From contig NZ_CP037423.1 in NCBI RefSeq assembly GCF_007754155.1, forward strand, positions 8,428,938 through 8,492,937: DNA of 64,000 nucleotides, given 5' to 3'. Each line of letters starts with the position of its first letter. The stretch's first letter is position 1. Positions 1 through 7,970 of this stretch are shown piece by piece. The notes beneath the pieces are model-generated. The model did no database searches. It saw nothing but the letters and a program-made list of their open reading frames with translations, and was not told where the DNA came from. Source of the DNA: Stieleria neptunia (GTDB taxonomy: Bacteria > Planctomycetota > Planctomycetia > Pirellulales > Pirellulaceae). The position numbers and the translations under genes were made by a program.

Positions 1-81
1 TCACGATGTTTTTGAAGCGCGACCGGACGGCTCGCGCCGTTCCGCTAACACCTTTAGAGCCAAAATAGATGGCATCGGGCT

Positions 82-966
82 CTATGCCGCTGCGCTCGAC
101 GTGTCCTGCTCGGCAACGTCCCCACCATCGCCGACCGGTCGCCGGCGGCGGCGTGGTTCCGATTCGGGTTGCATCTTGTCAAACAAGTTGCCCAGCAGCC
201 GGGGGTGCAAACACACGAACGCCCAGATCAATCCGAATGCCGCACCACCCAGGATATCGCTGGGAAAGTGCGCCATGCTCGCCAGCCGCTGCAGCCCGGT
301 CCCCAAGCAGATCGCCGCAAACAGCCAGCGGCCTCGCGGCAACACGATCCACAACCCGACCGTCAATGCCATGGCCGTCGCCATGTTGCCACTGGGAAAC
401 GCCCGCGTGCTGGCATCGAACGTGGCGACCTGAGAAAGCGTCCAATCGAACGCCCACAGCCACGCCGAATCGATTGACGCGACGTCCAAGTTCAATCCCG
501 TCGGACGCGGACGCAACACAAACATCTTGGCCAACGTCGCAATCGCTCCGGCACCGATCGCCAACGTGGCCAGTCGAGGCAAATGCCAACGACACTGGGG
601 AGCCATCAAAAAGATCCCGAACAGCACCAGAAACACACCGCTGCCGTGCGAGAAGATCTGCATCAGCTCCAATCCGCTGCGAAACTCGCGTGGCAACGGA
701 TCACCCGAAAACCACCGCGCAACGGAGATGTCGATCAGCGTGATCATCGGCACCGACAGCAACAGCATGCCGGCGAACCACAGTAACGCGCTGACCCGAA
801 ACGACGCCCCCGTACCCTCGGTCGGCGGATAGACCAAACGCAAGCTCGCATCGGCCCCCCCGGGTTCACACCGCGGTGTCGTCCGGCCGGTTTCATCGCC
901 GCGGGTTTCATCGACGCAGCGTTCATCGCCGCTGGGGGTCTCGTGGAGTGGTGCTGCAGATCGCAT
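82..966 (-). CDS. PAP2-family membrane phosphatase with PSGN variant
   Basis: This 294-residue protein looks like a type 2 phosphatidic acid phosphatase or membrane lipid/undecaprenyl-diphosphate phosphatase. Three family motifs are visible: K147...R152-P153 (KMFVLRPRP), PSGN at 191-194, and R227-x5-H233-x3-D237 (RLASMAHFPSD). Hydrophobic segments lie near residues 60-80, 108-122, 132-146, 198-225 and 238-253, as expected for an integral membrane enzyme. The first 50 residues are polar and low complexity, so translation may begin further in. The oddity is motif 2: the usual PSGH histidine, which acts in catalysis, reads asparagine (codon AAC), so activity is uncertain. Family assignment is fairly sure; substrate is unknown. 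Nothing identifiable lies between position 1 and the stop codon. Confidence 0.82.
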   Translation of the reverse strand: MRSAAPLHETPSGDERCVDETRGDETGRTTPRCEPGGADASLRLVYPPTEGTGASFRVSALLWFAGMLLLSVPMITLIDISVARWFSGDPLPREFRSGLELMQIFSHGSGVFLVLFGIFLMAPQCRWHLPRLATLAIGAGAIATLAKMFVLRPRPTGLNLDVASIDSAWLWAFDWTLSQVATFDASTRAFPSGNMATAMALTVGLWIVLPRGRWLFAAICLGTGLQRLASMAHFPSDILGGAAFGLIWAFVCLHPRLLGNLFDKMQPESEPRRRRRPVGDGGDVAEQDTSSAAA

Positions 967-1144
967 GAGGAAGGCAACTCTCGGGCGTTGAGCGGTGTCC
1001 GTGAAACATCGGTGCGTGAAACAGGATTGCCGCGTTCCAACCGAGTCGCGACCGGCAATCCACGTTCAACGCCGGACACTAACGAAATCAGCGGCGAGAA
1101 TGAAAGACGCATTTTCGCGACTGTCCAGCTCACGGCGACTGCTA

Positions 1145-1275
1145 TTCCGGGTACGACGGCCCTTCCGGGCCGTCGTCGGCAGGACTCTCCTCGACGACCT
1201 GAAAAGGACCTTGTCCAACGATCCGCTGACCGCATCACACGTAATCGATGAAATCGTTCGTCTTTGTCGCGTTTC
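1145..1275 (+). repeat. 131-nt dispersed repeat, copy 1
   Basis: This stretch aligns without gaps to 44807-44937 read on the minus strand, at roughly four identical bases in five. It starts with a perfect hairpin GACGGCCC-TTCC-GGGCCGTC, and a second pairing GTCGTC/GACGAC is kept in both copies. Differences between the copies fall mainly on what would be first codon positions, not third, so the shared open frame is probably incidental. It lies between the PAP2 gene and the Cys-rich lipoprotein gene. It could be a structured RNA, a leader or a small mobile element. Confidence 0.6.
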
Positions 1276-1290
1276 ACGTCTCTTTTAACG

Positions 1291-1395
1291 ACCGTCGGAA
1301 GAATAAGTGGGATCGGCTTCCAGCCTGTCATGGCGAAAACGACAGGCTGGAAGCCGATCCCACAATCAATCCCCGCCACTTATTCTTCCGACGGT
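1291..1395. repeat. Nested inverted repeat containing family A palindrome
   Basis: Outer 20-base arms at 1291-1310 and 1376-1395 (ACCGTCGGAAGAATAAGTGG and its complement) are perfect. Overlapping them is an inner pair of 23-base arms at 1307-1329 and 1341-1363, a copy of the family built on GACAGGCTGGAAGCC. Other family A copies are at 8027-8049 (half), 24321-24377 and 48597-48653. The rest of 967-1616 holds no gene I can support. Confidence 0.75.
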
Positions 1396-1616
1396 CCTCA
1401 GCTGGGCAGTCCCTTTTCCGTACAGGCCACCCATCGAAACGATCCGTTTGAGCAGTTTTAGTCAACTTTGACGATTGCGTTGACGATGACGACGGTAGAC
1501 AGGGCGTGCCGGCAGGCAAGGCGTCCCGGTCGCCTGTTGTTGGATTAGATCACAAGGCGTGCGAAAGCTTTTTGCAAAGGAATTCGCAAGCGATTTCGTT
1601 TCAGGGATGAATCACG

Positions 1617-2396
1617 ATGTCACGCGTGTTTGGCTTGTTACTCGTTGGATGGATCACCGTCGCGCTGACCGGATGCGTGGGACCGATGGGAGCCGGCTGT
1701 TGCGGCACCTCGCTCGGACCAGGATTCGGCGGCAGTTGCGATGCCGGCTGCAGCGACTCCTCCTGCGGCAGCTGTAACTCCTGCACCGGATGCGGCGAGC
1801 TGTACGTCGATCCCTGGATCAACCATCCGGCCGACTGCGTCGATCCCTGCGATTCCTGTGGCAACTACAACGGCCAAAGCTGTGGCAAGTGCCGCAGTGT
1901 GTTCGCGGGATTTCGAACCCTGTGGGGCTACCGCTGCGGCTGCGACCCGGGACCGATCTCCACCACCTCACGTGGCTTCGCCCCGACGTGTGCAAGCGGA
2001 TGCGATGGCTGTGACAGTTGCATCGTCGAACCGGCGTGCGGTTGCGAAGGCCCCTGTGACTGCGGCATCCTTGAACCCGGCTGCGGCTTCGAACCGGCCT
2101 GTGGGATTGAACCCGGATGTGGGATTGAACCCGGCTGCGGCTTCGAGCCAGCCTGCGGTTGCGAAGGCCCCTGCAGTTGCGAACCGGCTTGTGGCTGCGA
2201 AGGCGGCTGCAGCTGTGGCGGCGTGATGACCGACAGCTACGGACCGCCGCCGGGTGAATACATCATCGAGTCACCCGAGCAGGCTGCGATCCCCACCAAC
2301 GTCCAACCCTACGCGCCCCATCGCACGCGAAAGATTTTTAATCCCCGCACCGAGACCGCGTCCCGCGGCGGATTTCTGAACGAGTACCGGCGCTAA
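1617..2396 (+). CDS. Cysteine-rich secreted lipoprotein
   Basis: This 259-residue protein starts with a lipoprotein signal (hydrophobic stretch, then lipobox LTGC at 17-20), so it is probably anchored in a membrane facing the periplasm. About 36 residues are cysteine. Residues from about 135 to 200 form a degenerate tandem array of short units such as FEPACG, IEPGCG and CEGPC. The last 55 residues are cysteine-free and polar, ending NEYRR. The ATG at 1617 has a purine-rich AGGGA about ten bases upstream. I recognise no enzymatic domain. Such a protein could be a disulfide-crosslinked envelope component or bind metal; both are guesses. The repeat-rich body makes copy-number variation between strains likely. 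Confidence 0.8.
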   Translation: MSRVFGLLLVGWITVALTGCVGPMGAGCCGTSLGPGFGGSCDAGCSDSSCGSCNSCTGCGELYVDPWINHPADCVDPCDSCGNYNGQSCGKCRSVFAGFRTLWGYRCGCDPGPISTTSRGFAPTCASGCDGCDSCIVEPACGCEGPCDCGILEPGCGFEPACGIEPGCGIEPGCGFEPACGCEGPCSCEPACGCEGGCSCGGVMTDSYGPPPGEYIIESPEQAAIPTNVQPYAPHRTRKIFNPRTETASRGGFLNEYRR

Positions 2397-2411
2397 CGCT
2401 CGGGCAGTCCT

Positions 2412-2465
2412 GTAGGGCATGCTGTGCATGCCATTCTCTGGGCCGTCAGGCACAGCCTGACCTAC
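2412..2465. repeat. Family C palindromic repeat, copy 1
   Basis: The segment begins with GTAGGGCATGCTGTGCATGC, then has the paired arms GTCAGGC and GCCTGAC, and ends CCTGACCTAC. Its outer ends GTAGG and CCTAC are complementary. It follows the stop codon of the lipoprotein gene by 15 bases. Related copies are at 7971, 34964, 35122, 37168, 37460 and 61751. Confidence 0.7.
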
Positions 2466-2621
2466 CGCTCCAAGAGGTGATCTCTCGGCTGAGTATCGTT
2501 CGGTAAAGTTTGCCTTACTCCGCTGACCGATTCTCGACACGACGAGTCGATTAGAATGCGGCGACTGTCCCCTCCCTAACGGGATGCTCCCCGCCGCCTT
2601 CTTAGCACGTAGATTTCAACG

Positions 2622-4100
2622 ATGACTGTGTCTCCAAAATCAATCGCGTCTCTGGCGATTGTCGCCTTGTCGATCTTTGCCTCCCGGGGCGAGATTCAAT
2701 CGGCCGAGTTGCCGAACATCGTTCTGATCTTGGTCGACGACATGGGGTACGGGGATCCCGGGTGCTTCAATCCCGACAGCAAGATCCCGACGCCGAACAT
2801 CGATTCCCTCGCCGCCGAGGGGATGCGTTTTACCGATGCCCATGCTTCGGGGCCGCTGTGTCACATGTCGCGCTACGGGCTGATGACGGGGCGCTATCCG
2901 TTTCGAATCAACGTGGGGCGCTGGCCCAAACAGGCGTTGATCGATCCCGATGAAGTCACGTTGCCGTCGCTGCTGCGGAATGCCGGTTACCGAACGGCCA
3001 TGGTCGGCAAGTGGCATGTGGGGTTCAATGAAGACGGCTACGACAAACCCTTGCCCGGTGGTCCCGTCGATCGTGGGTTCGATTCATTCTTCGGCATCCG
3101 GGCGTCGACCGATATTCCACCGTACTTTTACATCCGAGACCGGATGGCGGTCGCGCCGCCGTCGGATTCGATCGACGCCAATCAGAGCGAAGGATGGTCG
3201 CCGATCCAAGGTGCGTTTTGGCGTGCCGGTGGGATCGCTCTGGGGTTGGAACTGAAAAATGTGCTGCCGAAATTCACCGACGAAGCGTGCCAGGTCATCG
3301 AGTCACACGCCGGCCGAGACGATCCGCTGATGTTGTACGTGGCCTACCCGGCGCCCCATACGCCTTGGTTGCCTTCGGAAGCGTTCTTGGGCAAGTCCGG
3401 CGCCGGGATGTATGGTGATTTCGCGATGATGGTCGATGCGATGATCGGCAAGATCCTCAAGCAGCTCGATGCGGCAAACATGACCGACGAGACCCTGGTG
3501 ATCTTCACCAGCGACAACGGACCGGTCTGGTACGAAACCGACGTCGAACGTTTCGGACACGACAGCTCGGGCGGGCTGCGCGGCATGAAAGCGGACGCCT
3601 GGGAATGCGGCCATCGGATGCCGATGATCGTGCGTTGGCCGGGAACCGTTGCGGCCGGTTCGGTCAGCGACAAAACGATCAGCTTCGTCGATTTCCTCGC
3701 CACCGCCGACGAACTGACCGGATCAAAGGTCTATCAACAGCAAGACAAGACCGATGTCGGGCCGGACAGTTTCAGCTTCCTCGGCGAACTGACCGGAAAA
3801 CCCTCCACGGCGCCCCAACGTCCCTCGCTGGTACTTCAAAGCGGCAAGGGCCTGATGACGATTCGCCGCGGGGACTGGAAGCTCATCGACGGAGACGGAT
3901 CGGGAGGGTTCAGCGATCGTGGAGGCAAGGGCAAGCCCAAGAACCCCAAAGGCCAACTTTACAACCTGGCCGAAGACCTTGGGGAGACGAACAATCTGGT
4001 CGATCAACATCCGAAGCTGGTCGAATCACTGCGCGACGAACTCGCCGCCATCAAGCGGGCGCCGCGAAGCCGTGACTTGAACGACGCGGCCAAACCGTGA
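2622..4100 (+). CDS. Secreted sulfatase of the arylsulfatase family
   Basis: This 492-residue protein has a signal peptide (hydrophobic residues 8-20, SAEL near the cleavage site) followed by a sulfatase fold. Visible family features are the metal-binding LVDDMGYGD at 37-45, TPNIDSLAAEGMRFTDAH, the active-site block around C80 (LCHMSRYGLMTGRYPFR), MVGKWHVG, TSDNGP, and a GHRMP-type loop. Sulfatases hydrolyse sulfate esters, in planctomycetes mostly on algal polysaccharides, using a formylglycine made from the active-site cysteine. The normal core is C-x-[PA]-S-R; here it reads C80-H-M-S-R84, so the proline or alanine is replaced by methionine. Maturation or activity may differ. The gene stands alone, convergent with a pseudogene remnant. 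Confidence 0.9.
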   Translation: MTVSPKSIASLAIVALSIFASRGEIQSAELPNIVLILVDDMGYGDPGCFNPDSKIPTPNIDSLAAEGMRFTDAHASGPLCHMSRYGLMTGRYPFRINVGRWPKQALIDPDEVTLPSLLRNAGYRTAMVGKWHVGFNEDGYDKPLPGGPVDRGFDSFFGIRASTDIPPYFYIRDRMAVAPPSDSIDANQSEGWSPIQGAFWRAGGIALGLELKNVLPKFTDEACQVIESHAGRDDPLMLYVAYPAPHTPWLPSEAFLGKSGAGMYGDFAMMVDAMIGKILKQLDAANMTDETLVIFTSDNGPVWYETDVERFGHDSSGGLRGMKADAWECGHRMPMIVRWPGTVAAGSVSDKTISFVDFLATADELTGSKVYQQQDKTDVGPDSFSFLGELTGKPSTAPQRPSLVLQSGKGLMTIRRGDWKLIDGDGSGGFSDRGGKGKPKNPKGQLYNLAEDLGETNNLVDQHPKLVESLRDELAAIKRAPRSRDLNDAAKP

Positions 4101-4101
4101 C

Positions 4102-4252
4102 TTACTCACCAATGCAATACAAGTACTTGTCGCTGCGCAAGTACAGTTTGCCGTCGGCGACGATCGGGCTGGCGTTGAAGGTACTGCGATCGTCGAGTCG
4201 GTTGTGGGCGAGTTGCTCAAACTCAGGCTTGGCAGCCAAGACCGGGGACAAC
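4102..4252 (-). pseudogene. Remnant of a PQQ-propeller protein gene (C-terminal end)
   Basis: The last ~50 codons read LAHNRLDDRSTFNASPIV...ADGKLYLRSDKYLYCIGE and end at a TAA. This looks like the final blade of the outer-membrane/PQQ-like propeller proteins that are common in planctomycetes. The propeller body and start are missing: upstream the frame soon runs into unrelated sequence and a tandem repeat at 4384-4460. Only the 3' end has survived, abutting the sulfatase stop codon. This is probably decay or deletion. An intact PQQ-propeller gene at 6574-7932 has a different C-terminus, so it is not the direct source. Confidence 0.55.
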
Positions 4253-4383
4253 TCGCATGGCGATTCTCGCGATGGGGGAGGCAAACAGGTCAAAACGCAC
4301 TCAGCGGCACTTCAACTTAGCGACGCATGATAGGATGCCTCGGGTCCTCGGTGCGTTGGGATGGGGGAACGGTGTCGAGGGGA

Positions 4384-4460
4384 GGTGTGGCAGAATGATT
4401 CGGGGCAGAATGATTCGGGGCAGAATGATGGGGGGCAGAACAAGGGGAGAAGAATAAGGG
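4384..4460. repeat. Short tandem repeat, GGGGCAGAATGATTC units
   Basis: Copies of a 15-base unit (GGGGCAGAATGATTC, then diverging GGGGGCAGAACAAGG-type copies) run head to tail between the PQQ remnant and the peptidoglycan-binding-like gene. The tract is purine-rich and non-coding. No gene is visible between 4253 and 4494. Confidence 0.65.
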
Positions 4461-4494
4461 GGGCAGGGCATCGATTGATGTGCGACGGCCCATT

Positions 4495-5211
4495 TCACTT
4501 GACGAAATCAAAGATCCCCGATCGGAATGTGCTGGTGCCGGGATGACCGCCCGAGATGATGCCATGCGGACCGATCAAATGCGCGTCCATTGGGATTTGG
4601 ATCGTGCCGGATTCAAGAATCAGCGTCAGGTGGCTGTCGGAGGTGTTGCCCGCTTTCTCTCGCGTGAAGTAGACCGCCTGGCATTCAAATTCCTTCGTCG
4701 TGATCGCGCGTTTCGTCTTAAAGATACTGAAATGACCGTCGAAGCGATTCGGGATCGGACGCGGGTGCATGCCTTGCTGACGTCCCAAAAAATAAACGCT
4801 GGCGAAGTTGTGTGGGACCGATCGAATCTCGAAATAGTGATCCCGATTCTTGGCCCCAAATGAGTCGTTTGCGTTTTCACGCATGATGATGAACTTCAGT
4901 GACTTCGGTTCGATTCGCCTGGCGGGCGGAGGTGGAAGTTTGAGTTCCGGCAGCGTGTAGAGCACCAACTTCAAATACGTTTGTTTCCCCACCTCGATCA
5001 AACCGTCACATCCACCCCAGCCAAAATGATGAAGCTGGAAACGCTGAATCGCTTTGATCGTCTTTGGCCCGCATTTACCATCGAGTTTCAATGGTACCGG
5101 CGAACCGCCTTCGTCCAAGGGAACCTTGTTGATGGCGTCTTGCACCCCCAACACATCTTTGTGCTGATTGGCTCCGCGGTGCCCGACCGACGCGCTGAGA
5201 AAGAGGGTCAT
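4495..5211 (-). CDS. Peptidoglycan-binding-like domain protein, function unknown
   Basis: I chose the ATG at 5211 (238 residues) because AGGAGA lies six bases upstream; the frame stays open further 5' but that part is low quality. Residues 1-80 resemble a peptidoglycan-binding fold: repeated VQDAINKVPLD, KLDGKCGPKTIKAIQRFQ and a following helix, the usual DGxxGxxTxxAIxxFQ pattern. A proline-rich linker LKLPPPPARR follows near 85. The remaining ~150 residues form a domain I do not recognise, containing GPHGIISGGHPG near the end. No signal peptide is seen, so binding to the cell wall in the periplasm is not proven. It could instead be a phage-like or effector protein. It precedes nothing obviously co-transcribed. 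Confidence 0.6.
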   Translation of the reverse strand: MTLFLSASVGHRGANQHKDVLGVQDAINKVPLDEGGSPVPLKLDGKCGPKTIKAIQRFQLHHFGWGGCDGLIEVGKQTYLKLVLYTLPELKLPPPPARRIEPKSLKFIIMRENANDSFGAKNRDHYFEIRSVPHNFASVYFLGRQQGMHPRPIPNRFDGHFSIFKTKRAITTKEFECQAVYFTREKAGNTSDSHLTLILESGTIQIPMDAHLIGPHGIISGGHPGTSTFRSGIFDFVK

Positions 5212-5379
5212 GGAAGGTCTCCTGAGGAGAAGTCGTGGCCGGTGGATCGAAGCTCCCGCAACACGCGAACATAACGCTGCTCGGATTGGGATGCAAATTC
5301 TGTGGGAGAGTCTGCCAGCCGGTCGGCCCCAAATTGCATGCCGATGAGCGTCGCATGACATGGATCGATCGACGGCCAT

Positions 5380-6339
5380 CTACGGCAGCGCGATCCGTTG
5401 CAGCGCGATCCGTTGCAGCGCGATCCGTTGCAGCGCACCGTCGCTGCCGCCGACGACGGCGTTTCCGCCGGACGGATCGACGGCGATCGTGTAGGCCCGA
5501 CCCTGAATCGCCGCGATCCCGTCGGAAACCTCGACGGTTTCCGGGTTGACCAAATAGACCCGCCCATCGTTGCAGCACGCGGCGATCCGTGAACCATCCG
5601 GGAGCCACTGGATCTGGCGAGGCTGGGACGGCAATCTGGCGAATCGCACCATGCGTCCGATCGTCGGCTGCCAAAACCGTACCGTTCGATCGTCGCTGGC
5701 CGAAGCGATCATCGGCAGGCCGTCGCGTGGGGGACGCACCGCAACGCTTCCGACCCCTTGGAGATGGATCGCCATGCTGCGAACCAGCGTTCCGGTCTCG
5801 GTTTCCCAGACGCGAAGACTCTGGTCGCCGCCGGCGCTGACCAGCAGCCGCGTGTCGTGCAGATGACCGATCGTCCAAACGCCGCGGGAGTGCCCATTGA
5901 GCGTCACCGATTTCTCGCCCTTCGAGGTGTCCCAGATCAAGACTTGGTGGTCCAGGCTGGCCGAGACCAAGGTGGTTTCGTCCAACCAGTCGACGGCCAT
6001 CACCGAATCAAAATGCCCATCCAGGATGCGGAGCGATTTGCCATCGGGCCAGGACAGGATTTCGACGGTGCCGTCTTCCGCGGGCGCCCCACCGGCGACG
6101 GCCAGACGATCGCCGCCGGGAGAAAATGCCAGGTCGTGAAGATTTGGGGACGACGCCTTGAAGCTTGTCTGCAGGTCCAGATCCGGCCAGCGGTACACCG
6201 CGATTCCGGATTGAGAACACGCGACCAACGAGGATCCATCGGGAGCAAACACGACGGAAGTAATCGGGGGTTCGGCGCCGCAATCAAGGGCGACCGAAAG
6301 CGTCAACAAAAGGAAAACAGATCGAACGAGTTTCAGCAT
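5380..6339 (-). CDS. Secreted WD40 beta-propeller protein
   Basis: Starting at the ATG at 6339 gives 319 residues with a signal peptide (LKLVRSVFLLLTLSVALDCGA). Seven WD-type blades follow, recognisable by GH...V..VDW, LVSASLDHQVLIWD, LLVSAGGDQSLRVWE and MIASASDDRTVRFW. One blade carries the GH-WD pairing most clearly (DGHFDSVMAVDW...VLIWD). WD40 proteins are protein-interaction scaffolds; secreted planctomycete ones have no known partner here. The longer open frame to 6393 starts inside repeat DNA, so I reject it. The C-terminus is odd: the last codons are three 15-base repeats encoding LQRIA units followed by LP, so the natural end has probably been extended by repeat expansion. Confidence 0.8.
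   Translation of the reverse strand: MLKLVRSVFLLLTLSVALDCGAEPPITSVVFAPDGSSLVACSQSGIAVYRWPDLDLQTSFKASSPNLHDLAFSPGGDRLAVAGGAPAEDGTVEILSWPDGKSLRILDGHFDSVMAVDWLDETTLVSASLDHQVLIWDTSKGEKSVTLNGHSRGVWTIGHLHDTRLLVSAGGDQSLRVWETETGTLVRSMAIHLQGVGSVAVRPPRDGLPMIASASDDRTVRFWQPTIGRMVRFARLPSQPRQIQWLPDGSRIAACCNDGRVYLVNPETVEVSDGIAAIQGRAYTIAVDPSGGNAVVGGSDGALQRIALQRIALQRIALP
5386..5436. repeat. Tandem 15-bp repeat at the 3' end of the WD40 gene
   Basis: Three full copies of CAGCGCGATCCGTTG plus a partial fourth are in frame with the WD40 gene and encode LQRIA units at its C-terminus. Confidence 0.85.
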
Positions 6340-6350
6340 GGCATTGATCA

Positions 6351-6446
6351 AGTGGGGTAAGCTTCCAGCTTGCCATCGGCATTGGATTGGCAAGCTGGAA
6401 GCTTACCTGTCGCTTGGGATTGGCAAGCTGGAAGCTTACTCCACTT
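6351..6446. repeat. Family B palindromic repeat cluster, copy 1
   Basis: Three copies of the TAAGCTTCCAGCTTGC core occur here, one forward and two inverted, flanked by GTGGGGTAAGC and GCTTACTCCAC. They sit between the divergent WD40 and PQQ-propeller genes. Other family B copies are at 19657, 35433 and 44070. Confidence 0.75.
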
Positions 6447-6573
6447 TGGGCTCCGTTACACATTGATACGGAACGCTTCTGTTTCTAGCGTAGCAACGGT
6501 GGTGGGCGTCCCTCAGAATGCGGTCGACGCGTCTCCGCTTTTCTCCTCGCAAATCGCCTTCGAGTGGTCTTCT

Positions 6574-7932
6574 ATGACGAAATCTTTGATGCATCGACCT
6601 TTCTTGACGAGCGTTCTGCTGATCGGGACGGGGTTCCTCTTCGGCGCGACCGGTGATGCGGGTGATCATTGGAGTCGGTTTCGCGGGCCGGATGCGACCG
6701 GCGTGGTGCCCGACGACCCGCGTTTGCCGACCCGGTGGGACCAGACCGAAAACGTGGCGTGGTCGATCGACGTTCCCGGCCAGGGCTGGGGCAGTCCGAT
6801 CGTCGTCGGCGAGCGCGTGTTTGTGTCTTCGGTCGTTGCCGACGAAGAAAACATCCAGCCACAAAAAGGGCTTTATCTCGGTAAGGGTGTTCGTGATCCG
6901 GCCAAGGGCATCCACCACTGGATGGTCTATTGTTTTGATCTCAAGAGCGGATCACAACGGTGGAAACACGAAGCCAAGACGGGACGTCCGGTGGTACCGC
7001 GGCACCCCAAGAGTTCTTACGCCGCCGAAACACCGACAACCGACGGCCAGCGGCTGTACGTTTTATTCGGTGATGTCGGACTGTATTGCTACAGCCTGGA
7101 TGGCGAACCGCTTTGGTCCCGCGACATCGAACCCCGCAAGACCAATCTCGATTATGGCGCCGCAGCCTCTCCGGTAGTTCACGATGGGCAGGTGATTGTC
7201 GTTTACGACAACTTGGAATCGTCGTGGATCGCATCCTTTGACGCCGAAACAGGGGATGAGAACTGGCGGACACCGCGCGAGGAAACCCACTCCTGGGCCA
7301 CACCGTTGATCTGGGAACATGATCAACGGACCGAAATCGTCGTGACCGGTCGAAAGAAGAACCGCAGCTACTCGCTCGAAGGTGATCTGTTGTGGGAATT
7401 TGATGGCGACATGTCGGTGCTGGTGATTCCATCGCCCTTTGCCGCACACGGGCTTTGTTACCTCGCCTCGGGATATGTCGGTGATTCCCACCGCCCGACG
7501 TTTGCGATTCGTCCGGGCGCCAGCGGCGACATCACGCCCGAAGGCGACTTTGCCGACAGCGAGTTCATTCAGTGGTACCAGCCCACCGCATCGCCCTACA
7601 ACACCTCCCAAATCGTCTACGGCGATTACTTGTATACCGTTTACGATCAAGGATTCATGACCTGTCACGACGCCAAGACCGGCGAGGAGGTCTATGGCAA
7701 ACGACGGTTCTCGCCGTCGGGTTCGTTCACCGCATCGCCATGGGCCTACGGAGGCAACGTGTTTTGCCTCAGCGAAGACGGGTTGACCTATGTGGTCAAA
7801 GCGGGCCGCGACTTCGAGATTCTGCAAACCAATCCGCTCGACGAACTTTGCATCGCAACCCCGAGCATCGCCGACGGACGTTTGCTGATTCGCACGCTGA
7901 CCAAGCTGGCTTGCGTCACCAATGAGGAATAG
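6574..7932 (+). CDS. Secreted PQQ-type beta-propeller protein
   Basis: The ATG at 6574 gives 452 residues with a signal peptide (MHRPFLTSVLLIGTGFLFGA); ATG at 6589 is also possible. The typical opening DHWSRFRGPDATGV...WDQTENVAWSIDVPGQGWGSPIV and blade motifs (LYVLFGDVGLYCYSLDGEPLW, SPVVHDGQVIVVYDN, TPLIWEHDQRTEIV) are those of the PQQ-like/BamB-like propellers abundant in planctomycetes. These proteins are exported; whether this one binds PQQ or serves as a scaffold is not visible. It ends KLACVTNEE. It is transcribed away from the WD40 gene; the spacer holds only family B repeats. Confidence 0.85.
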   Translation: MTKSLMHRPFLTSVLLIGTGFLFGATGDAGDHWSRFRGPDATGVVPDDPRLPTRWDQTENVAWSIDVPGQGWGSPIVVGERVFVSSVVADEENIQPQKGLYLGKGVRDPAKGIHHWMVYCFDLKSGSQRWKHEAKTGRPVVPRHPKSSYAAETPTTDGQRLYVLFGDVGLYCYSLDGEPLWSRDIEPRKTNLDYGAAASPVVHDGQVIVVYDNLESSWIASFDAETGDENWRTPREETHSWATPLIWEHDQRTEIVVTGRKKNRSYSLEGDLLWEFDGDMSVLVIPSPFAAHGLCYLASGYVGDSHRPTFAIRPGASGDITPEGDFADSEFIQWYQPTASPYNTSQIVYGDYLYTVYDQGFMTCHDAKTGEEVYGKRRFSPSGSFTASPWAYGGNVFCLSEDGLTYVVKAGRDFEILQTNPLDELCIATPSIADGRLLIRTLTKLACVTNEE

Positions 7933-7970
7933 CCGAGGCCCCCGACACCATGATCTCGATGCGTAGCCGC

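Noticed and set aside
995..1288. Open frame over the 131-nt repeat
   Set aside because: A similar frame exists in the second copy, but substitutions favour first codon positions, so a conserved protein is unlikely.
744..1379. Long minus-strand open frame over the repeat region upstream of the PAP2 gene
   Set aside because: It overlaps the PAP2 gene and repeats, and has no recognisable domain.
4317..4565. Open frames in the tandem repeat near 4.4 kb
   Set aside because: Frames come from the repeat unit and lack any domain.
6340..6393. N-terminal extension of the WD40 protein
   Set aside because: It is encoded by family B repeat DNA and lies before a clear signal peptide.
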